Shown here in pieces: positions 48,201-57,451 of a DNA stretch of 64,000 nt. Source of the DNA: Gari tellinella (lineage: Eukaryota > Mollusca > Bivalvia > Cardiida > Psammobiidae); the NCBI GenBank assembly GCA_922989275.2, contig OV277870.1, positions 41,536,356 through 41,600,355 on the forward strand, in the 5' to 3' direction. Position 1 is the first letter of the stretch. Each line of letters starts with the position of its first letter. A program made the translations under genes and the position numbers. The notes under the pieces are model-generated. The model worked only from the letters and a program-made list of their open reading frames with translations. It was not told the DNA's origin and searched no databases.

Positions 48201-51200
48201 TTACATTGGTTTATTCTCCAAAAAAGAAGAAAAAAGTTAGCTTTTTAACATGGCCTGCGGCGGCCATATTGGATTTTGCTATCGTGGAACTTGATCTTTC
48301 CAAATCAAAGACATCATAGATTGCACAAAGGGCATTAGAAGTGAGTTAAACTCTAAAAAATAATCAATTTAGAAGTATTATATTTGATTTTTCTTAAAAA
48401 AACAACGAAAAAAGCTTTTTCAACATGGTTTGCGGCGGCCATATTGGATTTGGCTAATGCGAAATTTGACCTTTCCAAATCAAAGACACCCCAGATTGCA
48501 CAAAGGGCATCAGAAATGAGTTCCACACCAAAAAACAATCAATTTAGAGGTATTACACTTATTTATTCTCCAAAAAAACAAAAAAGTTAGCTTTTCCAAA
48601 ATGGCTGGCGGCGGCCATATTGGATTTGGATATTGTGGGGCTCGTGACAGTGTGGCAGACAAGCACCTCGGTGATTCGTGATGTCTTCGGGTCTCGTTAA
48701 CTCACATCAAGTGAGAAACTCTCTCAACACCATTTTGCGAACGGGTCTGCACTAAAACCAACGGGTCGTCGGTTGACGAGAATAGCCGATTGTTCTACGT
48801 AAACTACCGATATTGACAGATCTCAGCCCAATCTCAATAGGGGTATTCTAGTTTACACAGAGGTCGCCCCAATAAGAGAAAATGTAACTAGCGTGTCTTA
48901 TGGTGAGACGTTGTTCTTTTCCGTAAACCTGTTTATACTAAATCAAGGATGTTATAGCAAATACCGTCGATAATTCGAACTCGCGTAAGTTAGAACATAC
49001 CCATATTTCAAAGTTAAAACGTGGCTTGAACTACAATTATGTTCTACTAAAGCCAAATTGACTTATCAAAATTCAACTTGATTTATGAAACACTGGTAAT
49101 TTTTAGCGAGTTCGAAGCATCGAGTTACGACGAATAAATATGTGTCTTCGCTTATGACAGAGTGCGTTATTCTTTCCAAATGCACGCGCTTATGCTAAAA
49201 CTTTGTATCTATTGCAAACAGTTTGGAGCCGAATCAGACGCCGGTTAACTCGGCCTCTGACCAGCCTTTCAAGTATTTACCAGTCTAGGGCTAACTTGCG
49301 TCCAAAGTCGCTATCACGATAGCATATTGATAGTTGGATTCACTACTGCAATACTATCAGGATGGTTTATTACACATTATGATAGCACAATGTATGAAAA
49401 TGAACCTAAAGGAATGTTTTCCCTATTCTAGTACCTGTAGATGGTAGCTGAAAGCACACAGTAAGTAAAGCAGAATGCGCCTTTTAAAGATAGTTATAAA
49501 TGCTTTTTTTACTGTAGATAGTAGCCCAAACTATCGCTGATAGCATCGGAAGTTGATTTTGTAATCGATAGTCGATTATCGTGACTTCACTTATTGCAAT
49601 AAGTCGATACTAGCGACTATTGTGCCCTCCCTGTTTACAACTCGGGGCCCGTTTCATAAAACTTCGTACGACAAATGTTGTCGTAAGTCAAATTATATAG
49701 GTCTCAAGTATTATTCATTTTCCCTCTAATCCTGTCTTGTGTCAAAGCATTGTAGTCATTAGAGATGACGCTAGGCGAAAGTGTAACATCTGATGTACTT
49801 AGAATTATCCTTTAAAATTTTCTAAGTCCAAATTAGGTCAAGGTCAAGATCAAAATAAAGATTGGATTATATTGACGGGTTGACAATGGTCAAAGGCAAC
49901 ACTTGTATATGTATCCTAGTATTTGAGTAAGCTGTGTTACACTAGAAAATCTAGTTAACCAAGAAATAGCCTAATTACAATATTACTATAAGTCCATATA
50001 GGTGATATAAAAACTCGTTTTCGACATTTGATTCAATTGCGTATGCGTTTAAATTCATACCATCTTTTCAACTTGTTACCTTTCTTTCAAACTTTCCAAA
50101 ATTCTGTCATTTAAAAAAAACTGTACTGCATTTGCATAGTTTAGTTTCAGGGGAAAGAATAACGCTTTCTCATTGTAAATACTAACATGTGGTCCCTGTA
50201 TCCATTGCCGCTTGGAGGGTGCCCCGCAGAAGGCGGACACAAGTACATCTGCGTCATGGTGTAGATTATCAGGACACTTTGGTGAATGCCACAAACCTAC
50301 ATTGACGTCTTTCGCTACATCGACAAAAATTGCTATCTTGTTGCACCGCTCTGAGGGAAATGCGGTCGGAACTTTTGTAATGTGTGAAGCTGTCTTGGTC
50401 TGGGATCCCAACACAGGTGTCGTTGCATGAGAACTAGTCGTAGAGGCACGAGTTTGGGAACCACCGATATGTGTTGTCTTCTTGGAACCAGTCGCAGATT
50501 GCGTAGTCTGGGAAGCAATCACTGATGGCGTTGAATGCGATGGTGATGTAGCTGTTGGACCTGCTGTTGTTACTAAATATATAACAAGACGCGCAAATTA
50601 GGTGGAGCCAAGTTATATTATTCTTCAAGTACGGATTTTTACAAGGTGGTTTCTTTTAAAAAAGAAGCCAGGGAAGTCAAGTAGTTAAACATATATAGAC
50701 TGAAGAGCAAGTAGTGCATTTATAAAAATTAAAAACAAAATATTCTATAAAAGCAAATTAGTGGCATTATCGTGCATCTGGCATTAACAAAAATTATCGG
50801 TCAAAAACTGCATCCAGAAAAGCATGTTTAAGATATTTTCAATCACTTTTTATACCCCGTCTGCTGGACTGAATAAATCCTTTTTGCATCATTTGCTTAC
50901 GCGTCTGATCAAAGCCTACACTGTTTGCCTATGTTCCTTTTATAGGTAGCCAGGCACAAAAGGGTTAAGCAATTTTGAGAAACTTTCATGTTTATTATCA
51001 GCAGCAGCGACTCTGTAGAATACATACGTTTGTCGTTAGGACTGAGGTTGGAGTCGGAGCAGGATTGACGTACGACACCAACATCAGCGTGTATATAAGC
51101 TATCTGTAACATAAACAAGAGTTGTCAGTGAAACAACAAAACTCGCCACCGACACATTTAAACACTCAAAAGCAGAGTATGAGGTCAATGCCAAATGGGT

Positions 51201-52285
51201 AACACTTTTTGTGTGCAATGAAAGGTCTTGTCCATAAACACAACGTCAAGCATATCAAATATGAAAGAAGTACCTTAAGGGACATAGGAGTTATAAGCAT
51301 TAATACATATTTCGAAAAATAAAAGCAGGCCTTTAGTTCAAGGTCATGGTCACTAGGATCAAAATGTTTGCGCGCATTGACAAGTCTTGTCAAATTTACA
51401 CATGCATAAGAAATATAAAAGCAATACATATCTCAAAGGACATGTGTTTTATATGCATTTTTAGAAACCAAAATGCGGATTTCAAAACCTTAACGCGGGG
51501 CCTAAGTTCAAGGTCAATGTTACTAGGGTCAAACGTTTTGTGTACATGGCAAGGTCTTGTGCTTATACACAAGCATATATGAAAGGAATATCCCAAGAGA
51601 TATAGGAGTTATAGGCATCTTTTTCAAAACCTTAACACAAAAAAGCGTGACGGACGGACGGACAGACAGACAGACATACGGACAGACAGACAGACGGACG
51701 GATACACGGACAAAGCGGCGACTATATACCCCCTTAACCCTTTCCCCCATAGAAGCGACTTTTAGCGTATTTAATTTATTCCTCCGCTGAAGAAAATAGT
51801 TCCAATTAATACCCCCATGAACAATTACCATAAATATTTTTATATAACCTAGCAGATTGTAGTTTAAAGCAGGCTGAAAGTAAAGCAGAATGTGCCTTAA
51901 GGCACATTCTGCTTTACTTTCAACCTGCTTTAAGTGAGTACCTATATTTAATGTTATAAACAGGTTATTGGGTAAAGGGTTAAGGGGAGCATAATAAAAC
52001 GGTGAAGAGGTAAAATATTCACGATTAATGAAACGCCGAAAGGGCTAAATGATAAAAGTTTGTCCATACCTTGTGAAAATGTACAACAGCGTAGAAGTGA
52101 CTTTGGTCTAGTGCAGGCTTGTGTTCCTTACACTCATCCTGATACAGGAAGCCAGCGAGGCTTGAATGAGTGTCCGGGTGATCATAAAGTCGAGATGACG
52201 CGTGGCTCGTGCACACACACGCGACATTCAGGCTCGTCACGTGATCGGAATATAAAACTAGACTAAGAAACGTTAGAGCCAGCAT
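42117..52285 (-). CDS. Predicted secreted protein: SH3b-like domain, Ser/Thr linker, amidase-like C-terminal domain
   Basis: Five exons on the - strand, joined in phase: 52285-52070, 51103-51028, 50572-50187, 46482-46366, 42212-42117; about 296 residues. Start ATG at 52285 opens a signal peptide (MLALTFLSLVLYSDHVTS). Residues about 20-90 look like a bacterial-type SH3 domain (GFLYQDEC ... AYIHADVG). Residues about 98-150 are a Ser/Thr-rich linker with repeated SQT. The rest has CGAPSKRQWIQG, IPIASFDH and the end DFYVIEW, a layout I recall from BPSL0067-type NlpC/P60 amidases. Where those enzymes have a catalytic Cys before LV and a His before the AIY strand, this protein has HDADVLVS and QQSAGVLLG, so it may be inactive. 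Bivalve SH3b plus amidase proteins are thought to act on bacterial walls; here binding is likelier than cutting. Gene structure is well supported, the family call is from memory. Confidence 0.7.
42594..42960. mobile_element. Family G MITE, copy 1 (intron 4)
   Basis: TA at 42592-42593, then CAGTGCTGCTCCCTCTC; the inverted end GTCGTTGTAGAGAAGGAGC runs to about 42960. Palindrome at 42794-42859 with arms CTTGAATTCATATC / GATATGGATTCAAG and the GCGTTACGC core. Confidence 0.75.
42961..43660. other. Intron 4 stretch with palindrome remnants
   Basis: Holds a degraded palindrome (about 43095-43160), a half palindrome (GCGGCGTCTGATCTGGATCC at 43297) and a second-type palindrome at about 43540-43610 (CTTAACGCAGGATA ... 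TATCCTGCATTAAG). No exon seen. Confidence 0.55.
43661..43906 (+). mobile_element. Family A MITE, intact (intron 4)
   Basis: CAGTGGAGAATCTG... to ...TTGTCCACTG with TA on both sides, 246 bp. The central palindrome has the GGGTTACCC core. Confidence 0.88.
44207..44272. repeat. Palindrome module, degraded
   Basis: Outer arms TTTTGGATCCTGA / CTAGATCCAAAC still pair. The core has decayed to CGATATTCTTTGCG. Confidence 0.6.
44346..44708. mobile_element. Family G MITE, copy 2, TA target duplication
   Basis: TACAGCGCTCCCTCTCTAC at the left and GTAGACAGGGAGCTCTGTA at the right, TA at both edges (44344-44345, 44709-44710). Palindrome 44537-44603 with CTTGAATCCAGATC arms and a GCGTTATGC core. Best preserved member of family G here. 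Confidence 0.82.
44749..44834. mobile_element. 86-bp mini-MITE with 9-bp target duplication
   Basis: Inverted ends ATAGGTGTCCGGCTCAAA / TTTGAGCCGGACACCTAT, flanked by GGCCCTGAT on both sides (44740-44748, 44835-44843). It has split an older palindrome remnant (GCAGGCCCTGAT...GATCAG). Confidence 0.85.
45244..45493 (+). mobile_element. Family A MITE (intron 4)
   Basis: 250 bp, TA on both sides. The palindrome has GAAGCC / GGCTTC stems, which differ from the GGAGCC / GGCTCC of other copies but pair with each other. Confidence 0.86.
45708..46042. mobile_element. Family G MITE, copy 3 (left end truncated)
   Basis: Starts within the family (CAACGATTCCCTCCGGAC) and ends GTCGTTGAAGAGAGGGAAC. Palindrome 45876-45943 with a GCGTTACGC core. 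Confidence 0.7.
46106..46260. mobile_element. Possible mariner-like end fragment
   Basis: TACGAGGGCTGTCTCAAAA resembles terminal repeats of mariner-family elements (ACGAGGGCTGTCC type). No transposase and no matching second end were found. Confidence 0.35.
46366..46482 (-). CDS. Secreted-protein gene, exon 4
   Basis: Acceptor CTATACCAG, donor GTAAGT. 39 codons in phase 0: VFSNCNHLASFIPIASFDH, then the stretch GVLLGCNKHSIH. Strong splice sites and clean joining to both neighbours. Confidence 0.78.
46654..47035 (-). mobile_element. TTAA-flanked MITE with a different tRNA-like core, copy 3
   Basis: TTAA at 46650-46653 and 47036-47039. Ends AGAGGCTCGCAACCGG and a shortened inverted end ATGCGAGTCCCTT. 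The flanking arms (AGTAATTTGTAAATATATGTC; GAAGCAACAACAACAACTAT) match copies 1 and 2, but the tRNA-like core is another sequence. Confidence 0.82.
46790..46878 (-). repeat. tRNA-like module (type 2, Ser-like)
   Basis: On the - strand: AGTAGCCGCGTGACTAAGGC (A-box region, resembling tRNA-Ser) and GGTTCGAATCC (B-box). Acceptor pairing is imperfect, so a functional tRNA is unlikely. Confidence 0.68.
47375..47540 (+). repeat. tRNA-derived SINE
   Basis: A-box-like TAGTCTTAGTGGTTAGGA and B-box-like GGATTGAGTCC, followed by a body GTCATTTACTTACTTCTTG. Lies in intron 3 of the - strand gene. Confidence 0.55.
47700..48640 (+). repeat. About 176-bp tandem repeat, 5 copies
   Basis: ATTGCACAAA recurs near 47790, 47965, 48142, 48320 and 48495 (spacings 175-178). 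Each unit includes GCGGCGGCCATATTGGATTT and CTTTCCAAATCAAAGACA. Short frames across it are not genes. Confidence 0.9.
48641..50186. other. Intron 3 of the - strand gene; repeat relics only
   Basis: Family A remnants at about 48900-48940 and 49156-49270 (TGCGTTATTCTTTCC; GGAGCCGAATCAGACGCCGG) and 50145-50178. A CGGGGCCCGTTTCATAAAAC block at about 49643 recalls common molluscan repeats. No exon. Confidence 0.5.
50187..50572 (-). CDS. Secreted-protein gene, exon 3: Ser/Thr linker and start of C-terminal domain
   Basis: Acceptor TATATTTAG, donor GTTAGT. 386 nt, first codon completed from exon 2. Encodes a Thr/Ser-rich stretch with SQT repeats, likely O-glycosylated, then RCNKIAIFVDVAKDV, HSPKCPDNLHHDADVLVS and CGAPSKRQWIQGPH. 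A second donor 4 bases further on (GTATTT) would break the phase. Confidence 0.78.
50715..50966. mobile_element. Degraded TTAA-MITE and family I remnants
   Basis: 50725-50870 matches the tRNA-MITE arm (TATAAAAGCAAATTAGTGGC, TTTAAGATATTTTCAATC). 50897-50966 is the right half of a family I element (GCGTCTGATCAAAGCCTAC ... GGCACAAAAGGGTTAA). Confidence 0.55.
51028..51103 (-). CDS. Secreted-protein gene, exon 2: end of SH3b domain
   Basis: Acceptor TTATGTTACAG, donor GTATGT. Encodes IAYIHADVGVVRQSCSDSN; AYIHAD is the typical closing strand of bacterial-type SH3 domains. Confidence 0.78.
51160..51730. repeat. Degenerate tandem repeat with GACGGACGGACAGACAG tail
   Basis: About 3.5 diverged units with AGTTCAAGGTCA, ACTAGGGTCAAA and GGAGTTATAGGCAT, ending in a GGAC/CAGA simple tract (51650-51715). 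Lies in intron 1 of the - strand gene. Confidence 0.7.
51734..51983. mobile_element. Family E MITE, intact
   Basis: Inverted ends TTAACCCTTTCCCCCATA and TTATTGGGTAAAGGGTTAA. Near-perfect palindrome at about 51861-51935: AAGCAGGCTGAAAGTAAAGC pairs with its complement around CCTTAAGG. Confidence 0.85.
52070..52285 (-). CDS. Secreted-protein gene, exon 1: signal peptide and SH3b start
   Basis: ATG at 52285-52283, donor GTATGG; 72 codons. Signal peptide core LALTFLSLVLY, then NVACVCTSHASSRLYDHP, GFLYQDEC and HFYAVVHFHK, the order of strands in an SH3b domain. An upstream non-AUG extension is open but not needed. Confidence 0.75.
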
Positions 52286-52372
52286 TTCTGCAAATATCAA
52301 TAAAAAAACAATTGATAAAATAAAGAAGTAATCTAAAGAATGAATGAATGATTGATGAATTAAGTAACCGCC

Positions 52373-52624
52373 TTAACCCGTTACCCCATAAGTACGCCTT
52401 TTTACGCCTCTAATTTATTCCCCCACTGAAGGTAATAATTTCAGTTTATACATTCATAAAAATGTATCATAAGAAGTATTTTCTAAATCCAAGCAGATGA
52501 TAGCTTAAAGCAGGCTGAAAGTAAAGCAGAATGCGCCTTAAGGCACATTCTGCTTTACTTTCAACCTGCTTTAAGTTGTCACCCATTTCTAATTCTAGAA
52601 ACAGGCTATGGGGTAATGGGTTAA
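52373..52624. mobile_element. Family E MITE, intact
   Basis: TTAACCCGTTACCCCATA at the left and TATGGGGTAATGGGTTAA at the right. Palindrome at about 52502-52576. Lies just upstream of the - strand gene start. Confidence 0.87.
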
Positions 52625-52800
52625 ACACTTAAACTAGCAAAAGAGGAATAATTTAACCAGTAGAACATTGGTTACATGTACAAGTACAAACGCCTTTTTC
52701 CAACATTTGTTTTACCTTTGTCAAAAATACACTTGTCCTATGCAAACAATGCAGACCCTGATTTGTTAGCTCATTGGTTTAAATTACTTTTCTCCCATTA

Positions 52801-52882
52801 GATTTGAATTATTTAGGCGTGCTCATCTTGAACAGCTTGCCCAAAAGAAGAAAGAGACATTTTGTGGCGAGAATCAATAACA
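52801..52882 (+). CDS. Candidate terminal exon of an unknown + strand gene
   Basis: A good acceptor (ACTTTTCTCCCATTAG) is followed by an open stretch reading FELFRRAHLEQLAQKKKE and ending GENQ plus TAA. The charged helical composition looks coding, but no partner exon was found upstream and no family is recognised. Could equally be a chance frame. Confidence 0.2.
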
Positions 52883-53074
52883 TCAACAACTAAATTGGTA
52901 AGTGATTATGTAAGAGATCTGCAAATATTGAAGCATGCACTGGTGTTCTGCCAACGAACATTAACGATATACTTTACCCAAAAAACACGTCATTTTAGAT
53001 ATATAACTATTCATACACTGAGAGAAGTCGTCCCTAGATAGGAAATCCTATACATGAAATATACCTGGTTAGAA

Positions 53075-53195
53075 CTCAAAGCAGGCTGAAAGTTAAGCAG
53101 GCTGTTGTTCGGGAGCATTATGTTGTACTTTTAGACTGCTTTAAGTATTAATCTATTTTCTAAACAAGAAACAGGCTAAGGGGTAACGGGTGCAA
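53075..53195. mobile_element. Family E MITE remnant
   Basis: AAAGCAGGCTGAAAGTTAAGC ... TTTTAGACTGCTTTAAG and AGGCTAAGGGGTAACGGG survive. The left end is lost. Confidence 0.6.
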
Positions 53196-53344
53196 TGCAA
53201 TTGATAATTTTTTTTTAATTTTCTGGTTGCATACATAGTACTCGTAGATTACATACAGACAAAAACATGAGAACAGTTCCTTATTTTACACACATAAACA
53301 CTTAACCTTTTCAATAAAATGGAAACACATAAATTCGTTTCAAT

Positions 53345-53535
53345 GATGAAGATATAAATAATAATAATAGTAGAAATCACCACCAACAACAACATCAATA
53401 AAAGAAGCAATACTACTATCACTACTACTGCTACTAATAGAACTACTACCAAATAATAATGATAATAACAACAATAGTAAATTAGTAATGGTACTTCTAG
53501 TCTTCTACTAATAGTAACAATAATGTTACACACCA
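53345..53535. repeat. Trinucleotide-rich low-complexity tract
   Basis: Mixed AAT, ACT and AAC runs (ACTACTACTGCTACTAATAG, AATAATAATGATAATAAC). The Leu/Val-rich frame on the - strand is a by-product. Confidence 0.85.
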
Positions 53536-53613
53536 GACGCAACAGAAAAACAAGGCCAGCAACAAACTTTACAAACTTTATTAAATCAAAATAACAAGTT
53601 GAAGCAACACGTA

Positions 53614-53816
53614 CAGTGGAGAATCTGTTATTCTTTCCCGTTTAAACGCAAACGTACGCAAACGTAAAGCCCTAAAACGTAGAAAGGAACAACTTTTGGA
53701 CAATTCTGATATTTCTTGTTAACCCGGCGTCTGATCTGGCTCCAAACTATTTGCACTGCAAAAAATAATTTTAGCGTAAACGCGTTTATTGGGAAAGAAT
53801 AACGTTTTCTCCACTG
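53614..53816 (+). mobile_element. Family A MITE with internal deletion
   Basis: Both ends and TA duplications are present, but the left arm of the palindrome is missing (sequence jumps to AACCCGGCGTCTGATC). 203 bp. Confidence 0.85.
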
Positions 53817-53968
53817 TAACTACCGGTCCTAAAATTATCCAAACTCCTGTATTTTTTCGAATAACAAAACACTGCACGTTTAATTTAGATTCCCCACACT
53901 TATAACAATGCTTGCTGCTGTTCCCCAAACAAGACATTTATGTCTAACATTTCACTGATGTACATGTA

Positions 53969-54213
53969 CAGTGGAGAATCTGTTATTCTTTCCTGTTTAA
54001 ACGCAAACGTACGCAAACGCAAAGCACTAAAACGTAGAAAAGTACAACTTTTGGACAATTCTGATAATTCTTGTTTATCTTGGTGGCAAACAGTTTGGAG
54101 CCTGATCAGACGCCGGGTTACCCGGCGTCTGATCAGGCTCCAAACTGTTTGCACTGCAAATAAAAGTTTTAGCGAAACGCGTTTATTGGGAAAGAATAAC
54201 AGATTCTCCACTG
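53969..54213 (+). mobile_element. Family A MITE inserted in family G element
   Basis: 245 bp, TA on both sides, palindrome with GGAGCCTGATC / GATCAGGCTCC arms, perfectly paired. Confidence 0.88.
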
Positions 54214-54915
54214 TAATGTCGCCTGCTTATAATTGCCGTCTGCTTTTTTCTCAAAGTTACATTTTGGACATTTCGAAAGAAAAACCCCAAACATAATGAC
54301 GAATGAAAAACAACTTGAATCTGTTACGCGGCGTCTGATCTAGATTCAAGCTGTTTGCAAATGTAACAACAAACAATAAATCAGAGGAAAATACTTACCA
54401 ATACAGTTTAAAAAGCAACATGCCACCCATGGAAAGATCGAAAGCAGAAAAAGATATAGGAGTAATAATTGATTGTAAATTGGACTTTGAGGAGCATATT
54501 TCGGAGAAAATAAACAAGGCAAACTCAATACTAGAACTGATTCGTAGATCATTTGAATATCTGAACAAGGACACTATGGTTGTTATGCTATATAAAACTC
54601 TAGTAAGACCGCATATTGAACACGCTAATCAAGTGTGGGCACCATATAAGAAAAACATCTTGACATGATTGAAAATGTACAAAGGAGGGCCACAAGATTA
54701 ATTCCTGGATTTTCTGAAAACCCATATGAAGAGAGATTAAAACTGTTAAAATTACCCAGTCTAGCCTATCGTAGACTCCGTAGTGACATGATAATGTGCT
54801 ACAAGATACTGACAAATAAATGTGACTACGATCCAAACACCCTATTCACTAGGAGAAATGAGTTGACAAGAGGTAACACTAGAGGTCATGACTATATGCT
54901 CTATAAAACAAGGGC

Positions 54916-56130
54916 CACTATGGCCCTAAATCGCTCACCTGGTACACGATGGCAAACTTGACCTATAGTGACCTAGATTATGACTGGACATGTATACCCA
55001 CAATCAACCTCTAGAGTGTAAACAAGATTTTCCAATGATTTGACCTAGTGACCTAGTTTTTGAACAGATATGACCCATATTCAAACTTGACATAGATACC
55101 AATGCGATAAACATTCTGACCAAATTTCACCAAGATCCAATGAGATTTGTAGCCTCTAGAGTGTTAACAAGGTTTTTCTATGATTTGACCTAGTGACCTA
55201 GTTCTTGATCTGACAAGACCCACATTCGAACTTGACCTAGATATCACTGAGACAAACATTCTGACCAAGTTTCATCAAGATCCAATGAGATTTGTAGCCT
55301 CAAGAGTGTTCACAAGGTTTTTCTATGATTTGACCTAGTGACCTAGTTTTTGACCAGACATGACCCATATTCATAACTTGGCCTATATTTTAATGAGGCA
55401 AACATTCTGACCAAGTTTCATCAAGATCCAATGAGATTTGTAGCCTCTAGAGTGTTCACAAGGTTTTTCTATGATTTGACCTAGTGACCTAGTTTTTAAC
55501 TGGACATAACCCACATTCAAACTTGACCTAGATATCAATGAGGCAAACATTCTGACCAAGTTTCATTAAAATCCATTGAGATTTGTAGACTCTAGAGTGT
55601 GAACAATGTTTTTCTATGATTTGACATAGTGACCTAGTTTTTAACCGGACATAACCCACATTCAAACCTGACCTAGATATCAATGAGGCAAACATTCTGA
55701 CTAAGTTTCATTAAGATCCATTGAGATTTGTAGCCTCTAGAGTGTTAACAAGATTTTTCTATGATTTGACCTAGTGACCTAGTTTTTGACCGGACATAAC
55801 CCACATTAAAACTTGACCTAGATATAAATAAGGAAAACATTCTGACCAAGTTTCATAAAGATCCATTGAGATTTGTAGTCTCTAGAGTGTTAACAAGGTT
55901 TTTCTATGATTTGACCTAGTGACCTAGTTTTTGACCGGACATGACCCACTTTCGAACTTGACCTAGATTTTATCAAGACAAACATTGTCATGAAGTTTCA
56001 TGAAGATAAGATGAAATTTGTAGGCGCTAGAGTGTAAACGAACAATTGTGGACGGACGGACAGACGACGGACGACGGACATTCAGCGGTCCTAAAAGCTC
56101 ACCTTGGCACTTCGTGCCAGGTGGGCTAAA
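54916..56130. mobile_element. Repeat-bearing insertion inside the LINE fragment
   Basis: Left end CTATGGCCCTAAATCGCTCACC and right end containing AAGCTCACCTTGGCACTTC and GGTGGGCTAAAA form a diverged inverted repeat. Short similar words (AGGGCCAC / AGAGCACGAC) flank it. Most of the interior is the 145-bp tandem repeat. The LTCACC...GGCAC ends are familiar from molluscan repeats. Confidence 0.7.
55000..56040 (+). repeat. 145-bp tandem repeat, 7 copies
   Basis: TTTGACCTAGTGACCTAG (or a one-base variant) recurs at about 55040, 55185, 55330, 55476, 55621, 55766 and 55911. Units contain GAGATTTGTAGCCTCTAGAG. A GGACGGACAGACGACGGAC tract follows. Confidence 0.93.
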
Positions 56131-56506
56131 AAGAGCACGACTAAATATCAGAAAACATTCATTCAGCTATAGATGTGTGGATATCTGGAACAGTTTACCT
56201 CTAACAGTAGTGAAAGCGCAAACAGTAAGATCGTTAGAAAGTAGGCTTGACAAATTTTGGAGTGATCAAGACATTAAATATGACTATAAGGCAACAGTGA
56301 TTCAGGGTCTCAGTATAAACCAAGAAGATCATAATGAAGAACCAGAGCTGGTGTTACAGGACTGACCTTCTACCAGAATCAACTATGTAACTATATATGT
56401 ATGTATGTAAGCATGTAAGCCAAGTTCCCTCCCTGTAACAATACTCTCCGAACAACACTTATAATCTTTGTCTCCCATTGGCTGTTGTTGTAGAGAGGGA
56501 GCACTG

Positions 56507-56550
56507 TAATAATAATAATTATAATAATAATAACAACAACAATGATATAA
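56507..56550 (+). repeat. AAT/AAC microsatellite
   Basis: TAATAATAATAATTATAATAATAATAACAACAAC-type run directly at the family G right end, overlapping its TA. Confidence 0.85.
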
Positions 56551-56611
56551 ACAATTTACCTCGAGTATTTACACCTAGTTCCACAAACCCTGCTGAGCTT
56601 GTCGTCTGGTC

Positions 56612-56824
56612 GCCTATCACTGCCGTGACGTCATCAATTTTAAACGATTGTCGTCTGCTTTTATTTCTCAAATTTAATTTTTAAGTATTTTGATTAAAGA
56701 AATATTGAAATGAGTGTCAAACAGTTTGGATCCTAATCAGACGCCGCGTAACGCGGCGTCTGATCAGGATCCAAACTGTTTGCAAATAATTGTTGTGCTC
56801 GGGGTAAGGCAGTTAAGGTGTTAA
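56612..56824. mobile_element. Family C MITE with palindrome
   Basis: Left part CACTGCCGTGACGTCATC, hallmark ATTGTCGTCTGC, palindrome 56715-56783 (perfect except one base: TTTGGATCCTAATCAGACGC against its complement), right end GGGGTAAGGCAGTTAAGG. A CRE-like TGACGTCA lies near the left end. Confidence 0.75.
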
Positions 56825-57035
56825 CAACGTAGCCTTTAGCACGCTATACAATTGTCGTCTGCAATAGTTCACGGGACGTTAATTTATCTGTATTTCCCCT
56901 TCACAAAATATCACCCGAATTTAAAACAGTTTGGATCAAGATGGTACTCATATGGATCCAAACAGTAGAAGTTATTATAAAACACATAGAACAAATGCAG
57001 CGTGTAAAAGGTCAAAGTATACTCTGTTATCATAT

Positions 57036-57451
57036 TGGTCGTATTCGAATCATCGAGTTTGTTGTCAACGAAAAGTGGGCGGAGCTATTGCGCGAAGATT
57101 TACTGATGTCAACGATTTTGGCCCGACTCGAATAGAAATTATAGTCAACGAAAACTTTGTACTTCCGGACGTATGGAAATGAATCAAACACCCGTTAAAA
57201 CAGTCGTAATGCTCCCAATTTTTATATACGCATATAATGACATGTGATCTGGATCCATTCGATTAATTGAGAGGGTCTTTATGTTTGTTTTATCTAGTGA
57301 CACTAATCACACGGTCACGTGACTAAGTCAACGCTCGATATAAGGGTTTGACAACATTTTGTCAACGGAAAACATCAAGTGGGGATTCGAATAGAACTTG
57401 TTGACAACTATTCCAACTAACGCAATAGTTGTCCTGATTCGAATACGACCA
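57036..57451. mobile_element. TIR element, 416 bp
   Basis: TGGTCGTATTCGAATCA at the left and TGATTCGAATACGACCA at the right, a 17-bp perfect inverted repeat, with TTGTCAACGAAAA/TTGTTGACAAC words repeated inside. Non-coding. Confidence 0.75.

Larger units (their letters stand above)
54390..56365 (+). pseudogene. Non-LTR retrotransposon, 3' end of the RT ORF, interrupted
   Basis: Frames 54420-54668 and 54665-54915, then 56131-56363, read as the C-terminal part of a LINE reverse-transcriptase protein: KDIGVIIDCKLDFEEHIS, LYKTLVRPHIEHANQVWAPY, VQRRATRLIPGF, then RKHSFSYRCVDIWNSLP. This is the conserved thumb and tail after the RT core. A one-base frameshift near 54660 and an insertion of about 1.2 kb (54916-56130) break it. 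Ends at TGA near 56363. Confidence 0.88.
53888..56506. mobile_element. Family G MITE, copy 4, split by a family A MITE and a LINE fragment
   Basis: Family G parts at 53888-53968, 54214-54367 and about 56405-56506 align in order to the copy at 44346-44708. Between them lie a family A element (53969-54213) and a LINE fragment that is itself interrupted. The right end GTAGAGAGGGAGCACTG followed by TA is intact. Confidence 0.72.

Noticed and set aside
47986..48590. Short Ser/Thr/Lys frames in the 176-bp repeat
   Set aside because: Each is the same repeat unit read through; no start or splice context.
50212..50430. + strand frame over 50212-50430
   Set aside because: Shadow of exon 3 of the - strand gene.
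42117..52285. Bacterial contamination as source of the SH3b/amidase-like gene
   Set aside because: Five exons with GT-AG introns that contain the same MITEs as the rest of the window show that it is part of the host genome.
53249..53542. Hydrophobic 97-codon frame like a membrane protein
   Set aside because: Leu/Val runs come from the trinucleotide-rich tract read on the - strand.
56931..57182. 83- and 64-codon frames
   Set aside because: They run across the left border of the TIR element at 57036 and differ in phase; no domain.
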